NCBI RefSeq assembly: GCF_013178945.1
Contig: NZ_JABFDM010000003.1
Coordinates: 1 to 64,000 of the forward strand
Source: Bradyrhizobium aeschynomenes
GTDB taxonomy: Bacteria > Pseudomonadota > Alphaproteobacteria > Rhizobiales > Xanthobacteraceae
Direction: 5' to 3'
Length of the DNA stretch: 64,000 nt
In this document: positions 35,620 to 44,823 of the stretch, piece by piece
How positions within the stretch are numbered: the first letter of the stretch is position 1
How the letters are laid out: every line of letters starts with the position of its first letter
Notes under the pieces: generated by a model
The model's input: the letters and a program-made list of their open reading frames with translations, nothing else
What the model was told of the DNA's origin: nothing
The model's database searches: none
Made by a program: the position numbers and the translations under genes

Positions 35620-35684
35620 ATATGATGGACCGTAAGTCCTTATCATCAGCAGGCGAGGGGAAGCCTCGTCGTCAGGGTGGAAAC

Positions 35685-36128
35685 ATGCGCCGTTTGATTC
35701 CGGCTGCCTTGTTCTGCGCGTTGCTCTCGGCAACAGCGCGAGGCGACGAACCGATCAGGCTCGATGTCGTCGACTACGCCATTCCGAAATCGCTGACGGG
35801 CGCACCCGGCAATGCCGACGCCGGCAAGAAGGTGTTCCTGACGCGGACGTTGGGCAATTGTCTTGCCTGCCACCAGGTCACGGCGCTGAAGTCCGAGGAT
35901 TTTCATGGCGAGTTCGGTCCTTCGCTCGACGGCGTCGCCGGTCGCTACAACACGGCGCAGCTGCGCCTCATCGTCGCCGATCCCAAGCGCATCTTCGCCG
36001 ATACGGTGATGCCAGCGTTCTACAAGAACGACGGACTCAATCGGGTGAGGCCGGAGTTCGTCGGCAAGCCCGTTCTCACGGCCGCGCAGGTCGAGGACGT
36101 CGTGGCCTTTCTCGAAACATTGAAATAA
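35685..36128 (+). CDS. soxX: sulfur oxidation cytochrome c SoxX
   Basis: The 147-residue exported monoheme cytochrome has a signal peptide (RLIPAALFCALLSATARG), heme-binding CLACH near residue 63, and a methionine ligand in TVMPAFYK. It pairs with SoxA to form SoxAX, which conjugates thiosulfate to the SoxY cysteine. AGGGTGG precedes ATG 35685; the frame to 35616 would add a non-signal extension. First gene of soxXYZABCD. Confidence 0.94.
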   Translation: MRRLIPAALFCALLSATARGDEPIRLDVVDYAIPKSLTGAPGNADAGKKVFLTRTLGNCLACHQVTALKSEDFHGEFGPSLDGVAGRYNTAQLRLIVADPKRIFADTVMPAFYKNDGLNRVRPEFVGKPVLTAAQVEDVVAFLETLK

Positions 36129-36148
36129 CCGCCTCTGGAGGATGATGC

Positions 36149-36601
36149 ATGGGCGCAATCAACAGACGACAGGCGTTCCTTCTCGGCGGCGGTTTCGTCG
36201 CCCTGACGGTGCTGCCGATGGCCGCCAACGCCGAGCCGGGCAATGACGCGGCCGAGATGATCAAGAAGTTCACCGGCGGCAAGGAGGCGACCAAGGGCAA
36301 GATCACGCTCGATCTTCCCGAGATCGCCGAAAACGGCAACACCGTGCCGCTCGCGCTCACGGTCGAAAGCCCGATGACCGCCGAGAGCTACGTCAAGGAG
36401 GTGCTGTTCGTGGCCGACGGCAATCCGAATGCCGGCGTCGCGACGCTGATGTTCACGCCGATGTCCGGCAAGGCCGAAGCGTCGATCCGCATCCGTCTGG
36501 CGCAGACCCAGAACGTGATCGCGGTGGCGAAGATGAGCGACGGCTCGCTGTTCACCGAGCGCAAGACCGTCAAGGTCACCATCGGCGGCTGCGGCGGCTG
36601 A
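36149..36601 (+). CDS. soxY: thiosulfate-binding carrier SoxY
   Basis: The 150-residue protein has a twin-arginine signal (NRRQAFLLGGGF) and the conserved C-terminal swinging arm ending GGCGG. The arm's cysteine carries the sulfur intermediate between Sox enzymes. Export by Tat would co-transport SoxZ, which has no signal. GGAGG precedes ATG. It lies 20 bases after soxX. Confidence 0.97.
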   Translation: MGAINRRQAFLLGGGFVALTVLPMAANAEPGNDAAEMIKKFTGGKEATKGKITLDLPEIAENGNTVPLALTVESPMTAESYVKEVLFVADGNPNAGVATLMFTPMSGKAEASIRIRLAQTQNVIAVAKMSDGSLFTERKTVKVTIGGCGG

Positions 36602-36618
36602 GACAGGGAGAGACGAAC

Positions 36619-36945
36619 ATGGCAGACAAGCCGCGGATCAAGCTTCCGAAGGAAGCCAAGAAGGGCGAGATCATCCAGATCAAGACGCTGGTCTCGCATC
36701 TGATGGAATCGGGCCAGCGCAAGGATGCGCAGGGCAAGCCGATTCCGCGCAAGATCATCAACAAGTTCACCTGCGAGTTCAACGGCAAGCCGGTGTTCTC
36801 CTGCGTGCTGGAGCCGGCGATCTCGGCCAATCCGTACATCCAGTTCGATGCCAGGGTCGACGAGGAAGGCACGTTCAAGTTCGCCTGGACCGATGACGAC
36901 GGTTCGGTGCTGACGGCCGAGGAAAAGATCGCGTTGAAGGCCTGA
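36619..36945 (+). CDS. soxZ: SoxZ, carrier partner of SoxY
   Basis: The 108-residue immunoglobulin-like protein (RIKLPKEAKKGEIIQIKTLVSH, then FTCEFNGKPVFSCVLEPAIS) has no signal peptide and is expected to travel with SoxY through Tat. GGGAGAG precedes ATG. Spacing to soxY (17 bases) and soxA (33 bases) shows a tight operon. Confidence 0.96.
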   Translation: MADKPRIKLPKEAKKGEIIQIKTLVSHLMESGQRKDAQGKPIPRKIINKFTCEFNGKPVFSCVLEPAISANPYIQFDARVDEEGTFKFAWTDDDGSVLTAEEKIALKA

Positions 36946-36978
36946 TCGGCAGCGTGCCATCGCTAGGAGGAGTGACGG

Positions 36979-37803
36979 ATGTCCATTCGCTACGGTTCTC
37001 TCGCCGTCCTGGCTTCGGCCGCGCTGGCCCTGTCGGCAGTTGCGACGTTCGGCCAGGAGGCGGAACGGAAGGGCATTCCGGCGCCTCCCGGCCACGTCTT
37101 CAAGACCATCATCTCGGGCTATCAGTTCCGTACCAAGGAAACGCGCGCGCTCCAGGATGACGACCTGGAGAATCCGGGCTTCCTCGCGGTCGAGCGGGCC
37201 GCCGACGTCTGGAAGACGGTCGACGGCGGCGAAGGCAAGTCGTGCATGAGCTGTCACGGCGAGGCCGAGAAGACCATGAAGGGCGTGGGCGCGGCGATGC
37301 CCAAATGGAGCGAGAAGCTCAACAAGCCGGTCAATCTCGAGCAGCAGATCAACATCTGTCGCACCGAGCACATGAAGGCGCAGCCCTGGGCATTCAAGTC
37401 CAAGGAGCTGACGGACATGACGACCTTCGTCCGTTTCCAGTCGCGCGGCATGCCGGTGGCCGTAAAGACCGACGGTCCGATGTCGCCGTGGTTCGAGAAG
37501 GGCAAGGAGATCTACTACACCAGGGTCGGCCAGCTCGATCTCGCCTGCGCGTCTTGCCACGAGAAGAACAACGGCAAGTTCATGCGCGCTGACTTTCTCA
37601 GCCAGGGCCAGACCAACGGCTTCCCGACCTACCGGCTGCGCGATCAGCGCCTGGTCCCGCTGCACGAGCGCTTCGAGGGCTGCATGTTCGACGTACGCGG
37701 CGTGCCCTACAAGCCGCTGTCGGACGAGTTTCTCGCGCTCGAACTCTACGTCGCCTGGCGCGGCATCGGCCTGCCCGTCGAGACACCGTCGGTCCGCAAC
37801 TAG
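36979..37803 (+). CDS. soxA: diheme cytochrome SoxA
   Basis: The 274-residue exported protein carries two heme motifs, CMSCH (about residue 89) and CASCH (about 190), and the active-site cysteine in FEGCMFDVRG that ligates the catalytic heme as a persulfide-modified residue in the family. It is therefore the diheme class. The signal peptide ends near AVATFGQE. AGGAGG precedes ATG. Confidence 0.96.
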   Translation: MSIRYGSLAVLASAALALSAVATFGQEAERKGIPAPPGHVFKTIISGYQFRTKETRALQDDDLENPGFLAVERAADVWKTVDGGEGKSCMSCHGEAEKTMKGVGAAMPKWSEKLNKPVNLEQQINICRTEHMKAQPWAFKSKELTDMTTFVRFQSRGMPVAVKTDGPMSPWFEKGKEIYYTRVGQLDLACASCHEKNNGKFMRADFLSQGQTNGFPTYRLRDQRLVPLHERFEGCMFDVRGVPYKPLSDEFLALELYVAWRGIGLPVETPSVRN

Positions 37804-37827
37804 CCGCGGACACAAGGAAGACACATC

Positions 37828-39522
37828 ATGATATCGCGTCGCGAATTCGTTCAGGTCGCATTGGCGGCGGCTGCCTTGACGGGCGGCTCCGGTCTTGCGG
37901 GTACGACCCGCGCCTTTGCGCAGCAGAAGCTGACCGAAAAGGAGCTGCTGGCGTTCGATCCGGTCGGCAATGTCACGCTCGTGCATGTCACCGACATTCA
38001 CGGCCAGCTGATGCCGCTGTATTTCCGCGAGCCGTCGACCAATCTCGGCGTCGGCGACGCCAAGGGCCAGCCGCCGCACGTCACCGGCAAGGACTTCCTC
38101 ACCCGGTTCGGCGTCGCGCCGGGCTCGTCGTCGGCCTATGCGCTGACGTCGGAGGATTTCGAGGCGCTCGCCAAGACCTATGGGCGCATCGGGGGGCTCG
38201 ACCGCGCGGCGACCATCATCAAGGCGATCCGCGCGGAGCGCGGCGACAAGGTCTTGCTGCTCGATGGCGGTGACACCTGGCAGGGATCATGGTCGTCGCT
38301 GAAGACCCGCGGCCAGGACATGATCGACTGCATGGCGCTGCTCAAGCCGGATGCGATGACGGGGCATTGGGAGTTCACCTACGGCACCGAGCGCGTCAAG
38401 CAGGCGGTCGATGGTCTCGGCTTCCCCTTCCTTGGCCTCAACATCCGCGACACCGAATGGAACGAGCCGGCGTTCGAGGCCTCGACGATGATCGAGCGCG
38501 GCGGCGTCAAGATCGCGGTGCTCGGCCAGGCCTTCCCGTATACGCCGGTCGCCAATCCCCGCTGGATGATTCCGAACTGGTCGTTCGGCGTGCGCGAGGA
38601 GGATGTTCAGACCCAGGTCGACAAGGCGCGCAAGGACGGCGCCGGCCTCGTGGTGCTGCTGTCGCACAATGGCTTCGACGTCGACCGCAAGCTGGCAAGC
38701 CGCGTCAAGGGTCTCGATGTCATTCTCACGGGTCACACCCATGATGCGCTGCCCGAGGCCGTGAAGGTCGGCAAGACGCTGCTGATCGCGTCGGGCTCCT
38801 CCGGCAAGTTCGTCTCGCGGCTCGATCTCGACGTCAAGGACGGCGAGGTGAAGGGCTATCGTTACAAGCTGATCCCGCTGTTCTCCGACGTGATCACGCC
38901 GGATCCGGCGATGGCGGCCAAGATCGCCGAGGTGCGCAAACCGTTTGCCGCCTATCTCGCCCGTCCTCTGGGGCGCACCGAAACGCTGCTGTATCGCCGC
39001 GGCAATTTCAACGGCACGTTTGACGACCTCATCTGCCAGGCGCTGCTGCAGGAGCGCGATGCGGAGATCGCGCTGTCGCCGGGCTTCCGCTGGGGCACAA
39101 GCGTGATGCCGGGCCAGGACATTACTTTCGAGGACGTCACCAACGCCACCGCGATCACCTATCCGGCCGTCTATCGCATGGGCATGACCGGCACGCGGCT
39201 GAAGGAGATCATCGAGGACGTCGCCGACAACCTGTTCAACGTCGACCCCTACTACCAGCAGGGCGGCGACATGGTCCGCATCGGCGGCATGTCCTACGCG
39301 ATCGACGTCAACAAGCCCCAGGGGCAGCGCATCTCCGACATGCGCCTGATCAAGACCGGCGCCGCGATCGACCCGTCGCGCGAATATCAGGTCGCGGGCT
39401 GGGCCAGCGTCAATGAAGGCACGCAGGGGCCGCCGATCTGGGAGGTCGTGTCGAGCTATCTGCAGCGCCAGAAAACCGTTCGTCTCGAGCCCAACCGGGC
39501 CGTCAAAGTCTCCGGAGTGTGA
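37828..39522 (+). CDS. soxB: thiol sulfate hydrolase SoxB
   Basis: The 564-residue protein has a twin-arginine signal (SRREFVQVALAAAAL) and a 5'-nucleotidase-like metallophosphoesterase fold with VTDIHGQLMP, LLDGGDTWQGS, TGHWEFTYG, LLSHNGFD and LTGHTHDALP supplying the dimanganese ligands. It releases sulfate from SoxY-bound thiosulfonate. The C-terminal 5'-nucleotidase domain (GTFDDLICQALL..) is also present. Confidence 0.97.
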   Translation: MISRREFVQVALAAAALTGGSGLAGTTRAFAQQKLTEKELLAFDPVGNVTLVHVTDIHGQLMPLYFREPSTNLGVGDAKGQPPHVTGKDFLTRFGVAPGSSSAYALTSEDFEALAKTYGRIGGLDRAATIIKAIRAERGDKVLLLDGGDTWQGSWSSLKTRGQDMIDCMALLKPDAMTGHWEFTYGTERVKQAVDGLGFPFLGLNIRDTEWNEPAFEASTMIERGGVKIAVLGQAFPYTPVANPRWMIPNWSFGVREEDVQTQVDKARKDGAGLVVLLSHNGFDVDRKLASRVKGLDVILTGHTHDALPEAVKVGKTLLIASGSSGKFVSRLDLDVKDGEVKGYRYKLIPLFSDVITPDPAMAAKIAEVRKPFAAYLARPLGRTETLLYRRGNFNGTFDDLICQALLQERDAEIALSPGFRWGTSVMPGQDITFEDVTNATAITYPAVYRMGMTGTRLKEIIEDVADNLFNVDPYYQQGGDMVRIGGMSYAIDVNKPQGQRISDMRLIKTGAAIDPSREYQVAGWASVNEGTQGPPIWEVVSSYLQRQKTVRLEPNRAVKVSGV

Positions 39523-39527
39523 CGACG

Positions 39528-40811
39528 ATGTCCAAGGACAAACTACTTCCCTCAGCCCCACGCGCGTCGCGCCGTGGTTTCCTGACTGCAGCCGGCGGTC
39601 TTGCCGCCACGGCGCTGGCCTCGCAGGCGCGTGCCGGCGCCGGTAACTCCGCCAACCAGCCGCCGAACGTGCCGGAATGGACGCGCACCCTCGGCGAGGG
39701 CGTGGCCGTGCGTCCCTACGGCAAGCCGTCGAAGTTCGAGAAGGACGTCGTCCGCCGCGACGTCGAATGGCTGACGGCCTCGCGTGAATCCTCGGTCAGC
39801 TTCACGCCGCTGCATGAGCTCGAAGGCATCATCACGCCGAACGGGTTGTGCTTCGAGCGCCATCATGGCGGCGTCGCCGAGGTCGATCCGGCCGACCACC
39901 GGCTGATGATCCACGGCCTGGTCGAGCGGCCGCTGCTGCTGTCGCTCGACGAGCTCAAGCGCTACCCGCGCGTCAACCGCATCCACTTCATGGAATGCGC
40001 GGCCAATTCCGGCATGGAGTGGCGCGGCGCGCAGCTCAACGGCTGCCAGTTCACGCATGGCATGATCCACTGTGTGCAGTACACCGGCGTCTCGCTGCGT
40101 ACTCTGCTGGAAGAGACGGGCGTCAAGCCCAACGGCAAATGGCTGCTGGTCGAGGGCGCGGATTCCGCGTCGATGGATCGCAGCCTGCCGATCGAGAAGG
40201 CGCTGGACGACTGCATCATCGCCTACAAGATGAACGGCGAGGCGCTCTATCCCGAGCAGGGCTATCCGATGCGGCTCGTCGTGCCGGGCTGGCAGGGCAA
40301 TCTCTGGGTCAAGTGGCTGCGCCGCATCGAGGTGGGGGATCAGCCCTGGCACACCCGCGAGGAGACGTCGAAGTACACGGACCTGCTGCCGAACGGCAAG
40401 GCGCGCCGCTTCACCTGGTCGATGGATGCGAAGTCGGTGATCACGAGCCCGAGCCCGCAGGCGCCGATCAAGCACGGCAAGGGCTTTACGATCGTGTCGG
40501 GCCTGGCATGGTCGGGCAACGGCAAGGTCAAGCGCGTGGACGTGTCGCTGGATGGCGGCCGCAACTGGTGGCCGGCGCGGATCGACGGCCCGGTGCTGGA
40601 TAAGGCGCTGACGCGCTTCTACTACGAGTTCGACTGGAACGGTGAGCCGCTGCTGCTGCAGTCCCGCGTGCAGGACGAGACCGGCTACGTCCAGCCCTCC
40701 AAGGCCGAGTTGCGCAAGGTCCGCGGCTACAACTCCATCTATCACAACAATGGCATCCAGACCTGGCACGTGCAGGCAAATGGTGAGGTCGAGAATGTCG
40801 AGGTCGCCTAA
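39528..40811 (+). CDS. soxC: sulfane dehydrogenase molybdenum subunit SoxC
   Basis: The 427-residue protein has a twin-arginine signal (SRRGFLTAAGG), a sulfite-oxidase-type molybdopterin domain with the Mo-ligand cysteine in HFMECAANSG, and a C-terminal dimerisation domain (VKRVDVSLDGGRNWWPARID). With SoxD it removes electrons from the sulfane sulfur on SoxY. A GTG at 39519 overlapping the soxB stop is possible; ATG 39528 is better spaced from GGAG. Confidence 0.95.
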   Translation: MSKDKLLPSAPRASRRGFLTAAGGLAATALASQARAGAGNSANQPPNVPEWTRTLGEGVAVRPYGKPSKFEKDVVRRDVEWLTASRESSVSFTPLHELEGIITPNGLCFERHHGGVAEVDPADHRLMIHGLVERPLLLSLDELKRYPRVNRIHFMECAANSGMEWRGAQLNGCQFTHGMIHCVQYTGVSLRTLLEETGVKPNGKWLLVEGADSASMDRSLPIEKALDDCIIAYKMNGEALYPEQGYPMRLVVPGWQGNLWVKWLRRIEVGDQPWHTREETSKYTDLLPNGKARRFTWSMDAKSVITSPSPQAPIKHGKGFTIVSGLAWSGNGKVKRVDVSLDGGRNWWPARIDGPVLDKALTRFYYEFDWNGEPLLLQSRVQDETGYVQPSKAELRKVRGYNSIYHNNGIQTWHVQANGEVENVEVA

Positions 40812-41541
40812 GCTGATCATTGCAGCCGCGCTCGCCACCATTGCGGGCTCGGTCGCGCTCGCCGGTGGCCCGACCGAGAAGATCGCGGCCAAGACCGAGG
40901 CCAAGTCCGAGGCAAAGACCGTCGCGAAGACTGAGACCAATGCGCCGCAGCGCTTCAACATCGGTCGCGCGCCGACGGTCGAGGAAATCCGCGGCTGGGA
41001 CATCGACGTGCGGCCGGACGGACAGGGTTTGCCGGCCGGCAAGGGCACCGTTGCCCAGGGCGAGAAGCTGTTCATGGACAATTGCGCCAGCTGTCATGGC
41101 GAGTTCGGCGAGGGCGCCGGTCGCTGGCCGGTGCTCGCCGGTGGCAAGGGCTCGCTGACCTCGGACAACCCGGTCAAGACGGTCGGCTCCTACTGGCCCT
41201 ACGCCTCCACGTTGTTCGATTACGTCCGCCACGCGATGCCGTTCGGCAGCCCGCAGTCGCTGAAGGTCGACGAGTACTACGCGCTGGTCGCCTATGTGCT
41301 CTATCTGAACGACGTCATCACCGATCAGAATTTCGAGCTGAACGACAAGAATCTCGCCACGATCAAGATGCCGAACGAAAGCGGGTTCATCATGGACGAC
41401 CGGGCTGCCAGCGAGAAGGCGTTCTGGCAGAAGGACCCGTGCATGAAGAACTGCATCGCGCCGGTCAAGATCACCGGACGTGCGACCGCCGTCGACGTCA
41501 CGCCTGAGGACAAGGACGGCAAGCCGCGGGGCGTCGAGTGA
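40795..41541 (+). CDS. soxD: cytochrome c subunit SoxD
   Basis: The 248-residue exported protein has a signal peptide (LIIAAALATIAGSVALAG), a Lys/Glu/Ala-rich linker, and one heme motif, CASCH, near residue 100. Paracoccus SoxD is a longer diheme protein, so this is the short monoheme type. A CMKNC near residue 220 is not a heme site. It overlaps the soxC end by 17 bases and uses a GAGGTCGAG site. Confidence 0.93.
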   Translation: MSRSPKLIIAAALATIAGSVALAGGPTEKIAAKTEAKSEAKTVAKTETNAPQRFNIGRAPTVEEIRGWDIDVRPDGQGLPAGKGTVAQGEKLFMDNCASCHGEFGEGAGRWPVLAGGKGSLTSDNPVKTVGSYWPYASTLFDYVRHAMPFGSPQSLKVDEYYALVAYVLYLNDVITDQNFELNDKNLATIKMPNESGFIMDDRAASEKAFWQKDPCMKNCIAPVKITGRATAVDVTPEDKDGKPRGVE

Positions 41542-41543
41542 CG

Positions 41544-42002
41544 ATGGCCGGATGCAGCCGCCGCCAGATGCTGTTGGTGGCCGCATCCGTCGCGCTCGCC
41601 GCAAGCGGGGGCGCTTCGATCGCCGCCGCGGCAGAGCCGCACCGGCTTGCGCTGCAGATCAGCGATGAGGATCCGGCCAAGATGCGCGCGGTGCTCGACG
41701 TTGCCGCCAACGTCTCCCGGCACTATTCCGGCGAGGGCGACGAGGTCGAGATCGTGATCGTGGCGTTCAATGGCGGCCTCGACATGTTGCTGGCCGACCG
41801 CTCGCCGGTGAAGGAACGTGTGCTCGGCTTCGCCAAGTCGATGCCCAATGTGAGCTTCATCGCCTGCGGCAACACATTGGAGACGCTCACGAGCAAGGAG
41901 GGTCGGCAGCCGCCGCTGCTCGACGGCGTCACCGTCGTCAAGACCGGTGTCGCGACCCTGCTGGAGCTCTCCGAGAAGCACTGGACGCTCGTGCGTCCCT
42001 GA
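41544..42002 (+). CDS. exported DsrE-family protein, first copy
   Basis: The 152-residue protein has a twin-arginine-like signal (GCSRRQMLLVAASVALAAS). A DsrE-type alpha/beta domain follows, with NGGLDMLLADRSPV and the conserved cysteine in FIACGNTLETL. DsrE-like proteins bind and pass on sulfur as persulfides; an exported version would act with Sox in the periplasm. GTG 41538 overlapping the soxD stop is an alternative start. It flanks an alpha/beta hydrolase together with the gene at 42926. Confidence 0.85.
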   Translation: MAGCSRRQMLLVAASVALAASGGASIAAAAEPHRLALQISDEDPAKMRAVLDVAANVSRHYSGEGDEVEIVIVAFNGGLDMLLADRSPVKERVLGFAKSMPNVSFIACGNTLETLTSKEGRQPPLLDGVTVVKTGVATLLELSEKHWTLVRP

Positions 42003-42013
42003 AGGATCTTGCG

Positions 42014-42916
42014 ATGCGATGGTTGATCGCTCTGATCGTGACTCTCATGGCCTCGTCCGCGCTCGCCGCGGAAGAACCGCGTGAGCTGGCCATTGGCGGC
42101 CGCGTTGCACTCGGTACGCTCAGGCTGCCGGCGCAATCGGGGCCTGATGTTCCACTGGTGCTGATGACGCACGGCACGCTCGCGCACAAGGACATGGAGA
42201 CCATCCAGGGCCTGTCCAAGGCGCTCGCCGAGCGCGGCATCGCCACGCTCGCGCACAACCTGGTGCTCGGCCTCGACCGCCGCACCGGCATGTACGACTG
42301 CGCCAAGCCGCATGATTATGCTCCGGATGATGCGATCGACGAGATCGCGGCCTGGCTGAGCGAGGCCCGCAAGACATCGTCACGGATCTTCGTGCTCGGG
42401 CATTCGCGCGGCGCCAATCAGGTCGCGCGCTACCTGGTCGCCAATCCGAAAGCCGCCATTGAAGGCGCGATCCTGCTGGCGCCCGCCACCGCGGGCATCG
42501 AGACCGGCCTGCGAGCCGCCTATGCGGAAACCTACGGCCAGCCACTGACGCCGCTGCTCGAGAACGCCGAGGCCGCTGTGTCCGGGGGGCGTGGCGCTGA
42601 CTGGATGTCGGCGCCGGGCTTCATTTATTGCCGTGATGCCAAGGTGACGATGCGCGCTTTCGCTGCCTTCTATCACGCCGACCGGCGCCAGGACACGGCG
42701 GCGCTGATCGCCGATGTGAGTTTGCCCGTCCTGGTGCTTGCGGCCGCGCAAGACAAGACCGTCCCGGACGTGGCAGCGTCGTTTGCGCCGCTGGTCTCTC
42801 GCGTCGGCAGCCGTGTCCGGCTGGAGAGCATCGATGATGCCGATCACTTCTTTCGCGATCTCGCCGCCGAGGATGCCGCGGATCGCATCGCAGGATTCAT
42901 CGCAGAGGCGCGTTAG
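42014..42916 (+). CDS. exported alpha/beta hydrolase
   Basis: The 300-residue protein has a signal peptide (LIALIVTLMASSALAAE) and an alpha/beta hydrolase fold. The nucleophile is in VLGHSRGANQVA, the oxyanion region in LMTHGTLAHKD, a catalytic Asp lies near LAAAQDKTVPD, and the His is in DDADHFFRD. It sits between two DsrE-like genes, 11 and 9 bases from its neighbours, so it must be part of the sulfur operon. Its substrate is unknown; a thioester or thiosulfonate is conceivable. Confidence 0.88.
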   Translation: MRWLIALIVTLMASSALAAEEPRELAIGGRVALGTLRLPAQSGPDVPLVLMTHGTLAHKDMETIQGLSKALAERGIATLAHNLVLGLDRRTGMYDCAKPHDYAPDDAIDEIAAWLSEARKTSSRIFVLGHSRGANQVARYLVANPKAAIEGAILLAPATAGIETGLRAAYAETYGQPLTPLLENAEAAVSGGRGADWMSAPGFIYCRDAKVTMRAFAAFYHADRRQDTAALIADVSLPVLVLAAAQDKTVPDVAASFAPLVSRVGSRVRLESIDDADHFFRDLAAEDAADRIAGFIAEAR

Positions 42917-42925
42917 GAGTAGCCC

Positions 42926-43366
42926 ATGGAACGACGATCTTTGATGCAAGCCGGTCTTGCCAGCCTGTTCGGAATGATAGGTGTCGGCGGCGCTCAGGCC
43001 GCGACCGAGTCTCCGCGTCAGCGCGTCGCCTATCATCTCGCTGATCAGGATCGCGCGCTGTTCGTTCTGGGCAATCTCCAGAACCACGTCGATGGCACCG
43101 GTGGGCCGGGGCGCGCCGACATCCGGCTGGTGATCCATGGGCCGGGTCTGCGCGCCTTTCACGCGATCTCGGCCGACCAGACCATATCGGCTCTGGCTGA
43201 GCGGCTGATGAAGGCTGGCGTCGGCTTCGAGGCCTGTGCCAACACCATGAAGGCGCAGGGGGTGAAGCTCGACGATCTCTTGCCCGGCTTTGCAGTGGCG
43301 GAGAAGGGCGGCGTGGTGCGCCTCACCGAGCTGCAGCAGAGCGGCTATGCCTATCTGCGCCCATGA
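42926..43366 (+). CDS. exported DsrE-family protein, second copy
   Basis: The 146-residue protein has a short N-terminal signal (MERRSLMQAGLASLFGMIG) and a DsrE-like domain with NLQNHVDG, RLVIHGPGLRAF and FEACANTMKAQ, whose cysteine is the likely sulfur carrier. GGAGT precedes ATG. It is more distant from the first copy than a recent tandem duplicate would be. Confidence 0.85.
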   Translation: MERRSLMQAGLASLFGMIGVGGAQAATESPRQRVAYHLADQDRALFVLGNLQNHVDGTGGPGRADIRLVIHGPGLRAFHAISADQTISALAERLMKAGVGFEACANTMKAQGVKLDDLLPGFAVAEKGGVVRLTELQQSGYAYLRP

Positions 43367-43433
43367 CGGGCGCGTGCGTCCTTGCCGATGCCGCCGGTGC
43401 GTTGAGCGGCGGACCTGAACCCCGAGAGCGCCC

Positions 43434-44534
43434 GTGCTCACCGCATTGATCGACCTTCTGGGTGAGGAGCTGGTGTCGCTGCTGGGCGGGCTCGCGGTCG
43501 GCTGCGCGTTCGGCTTCTTCGCCCAGCGCAGCCGATTTTGTCTGCGCGCAGCTACCGTCGAGTTCGCGCGCGGGCAAGGCGGTCCGCGGCTGGCGGTGTG
43601 GCTCCTCACCTTCGCGTCGGCGCTGCTTGGCACCCAGGCGCTGGTAGCGATGGGCCTGCTCGACGTTTCGGAAGCGCGTCAACTGGCGCAGCAGGGCAGC
43701 ATTTCCGGCGCGATGATCGGCGGCATCCTGTTCGGCTGCGGCATGATCCTGGCGCGTGGCTGCGCGAGCCGACTCCTGGTGCTCTCCGCCAACGGCAATC
43801 TGCGGGCGCTGCTCTCAGGCCTGATCTTCGCGGTGACGGCGCAGTCCGCCTATCACGGCCTGCTCTCCCCGCTGCGGGAGTGGCTCACCAATCTCTGGCT
43901 CGTCGACGGCGGGCCGTCGCGCGACATCATGAGCGTGTTCGGCGGCGGCACGCCGGAGAAGCTCGGCTTCGGCATGCTCTGGTTCCTGGCCGGTCTCGCC
44001 GCGGTGTCGAAGTTTCAGGTCGGTGCGAAGATCCTGCGCTCGGCTGTCGGCGCGGGCGTAGCAGTCGCCGTCGGCTGGCTGCTGACTTATCAGCTCGGGC
44101 AGGCCTCGTTCGCGCCGGTGCCCCTGAAAAGTCTGACCTTCAGCGGTCCTTCCGCCGAGCTCCTGATGCAGATGCTCGCCAGCCCGCAGCTGAAGCCGGG
44201 TTTCGACCTCGGCATCATCCCGGGCGTGTTTATCGGCTCCTTCGTCGCCGCCGCGGTCGCCGGCGAGCTCAACCTCGAAGGCTTTTCGGACGGCCGGGGT
44301 ATGCGACGCTATCTGATCGGCGCCGTTCTCATGGGCTTCGGAGCGATGCTGGCCGGCGGCTGCGCCGTGGGAGCCGGCGTGACCGGGGCATCGGTGTTCG
44401 CGCTGACAGCCTGGATCGTGCTCGGCGGCATGTGGCTGGGTGCGGGCGTGACCGATCTCGTCGTCGACCGCTGGCTGTTCGCGGCCAAGCCAGTGCAGAG
44501 TCCGGTTCAGTCGCCCTCCGTCATGCCTTCGTGA
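43434..44534 (+). CDS. YeeE/YedE-family sulfur transporter (fused, second copy)
   Basis: The 366-residue protein has about ten membrane helices with the family motifs SRFCLRAATVEF, FGCGMILARGCASRLLVL and GGCAVGAGVTG. It starts at GTG 43434 and ends the soxXYZABCD-DsrE-hydrolase-DsrE run. It would carry thiosulfate or another sulfur compound. It is a paralogue of the 31337-32422 protein. Confidence 0.88.
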   Translation: MLTALIDLLGEELVSLLGGLAVGCAFGFFAQRSRFCLRAATVEFARGQGGPRLAVWLLTFASALLGTQALVAMGLLDVSEARQLAQQGSISGAMIGGILFGCGMILARGCASRLLVLSANGNLRALLSGLIFAVTAQSAYHGLLSPLREWLTNLWLVDGGPSRDIMSVFGGGTPEKLGFGMLWFLAGLAAVSKFQVGAKILRSAVGAGVAVAVGWLLTYQLGQASFAPVPLKSLTFSGPSAELLMQMLASPQLKPGFDLGIIPGVFIGSFVAAAVAGELNLEGFSDGRGMRRYLIGAVLMGFGAMLAGGCAVGAGVTGASVFALTAWIVLGGMWLGAGVTDLVVDRWLFAAKPVQSPVQSPSVMPS

Positions 44535-44823
44535 GGCTTCGTGCGGAAGCGGGACTGCTTCTGCCAGGCGGCGTCGGGAATGCTGCGTCCGAAGACCCCG
44601 TCTTTGCGCCGTTCACGCAGGATCGTCCATCGCATCGTCCGCAGCTCGCGCCGAGCAGTGCATGCGGATCAACTATCACCGGGACAATGACGTTGATAGA
44701 TCGCAGTCTGGAGATCCTCGCCGTTAACCAAATTTGCGAAGGTCGGGTGTTACCGTCGCGAGTGGGACGGCGCAATTGTGCGGCGGACCGATACGAAGCG
44801 CCGGACGACGAAAGGCACGCGAG

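Noticed and set aside
36388..38079. 563-residue minus-strand open frame
   Set aside because: Antisense shadow of soxY, soxZ, soxA and the start of soxB.
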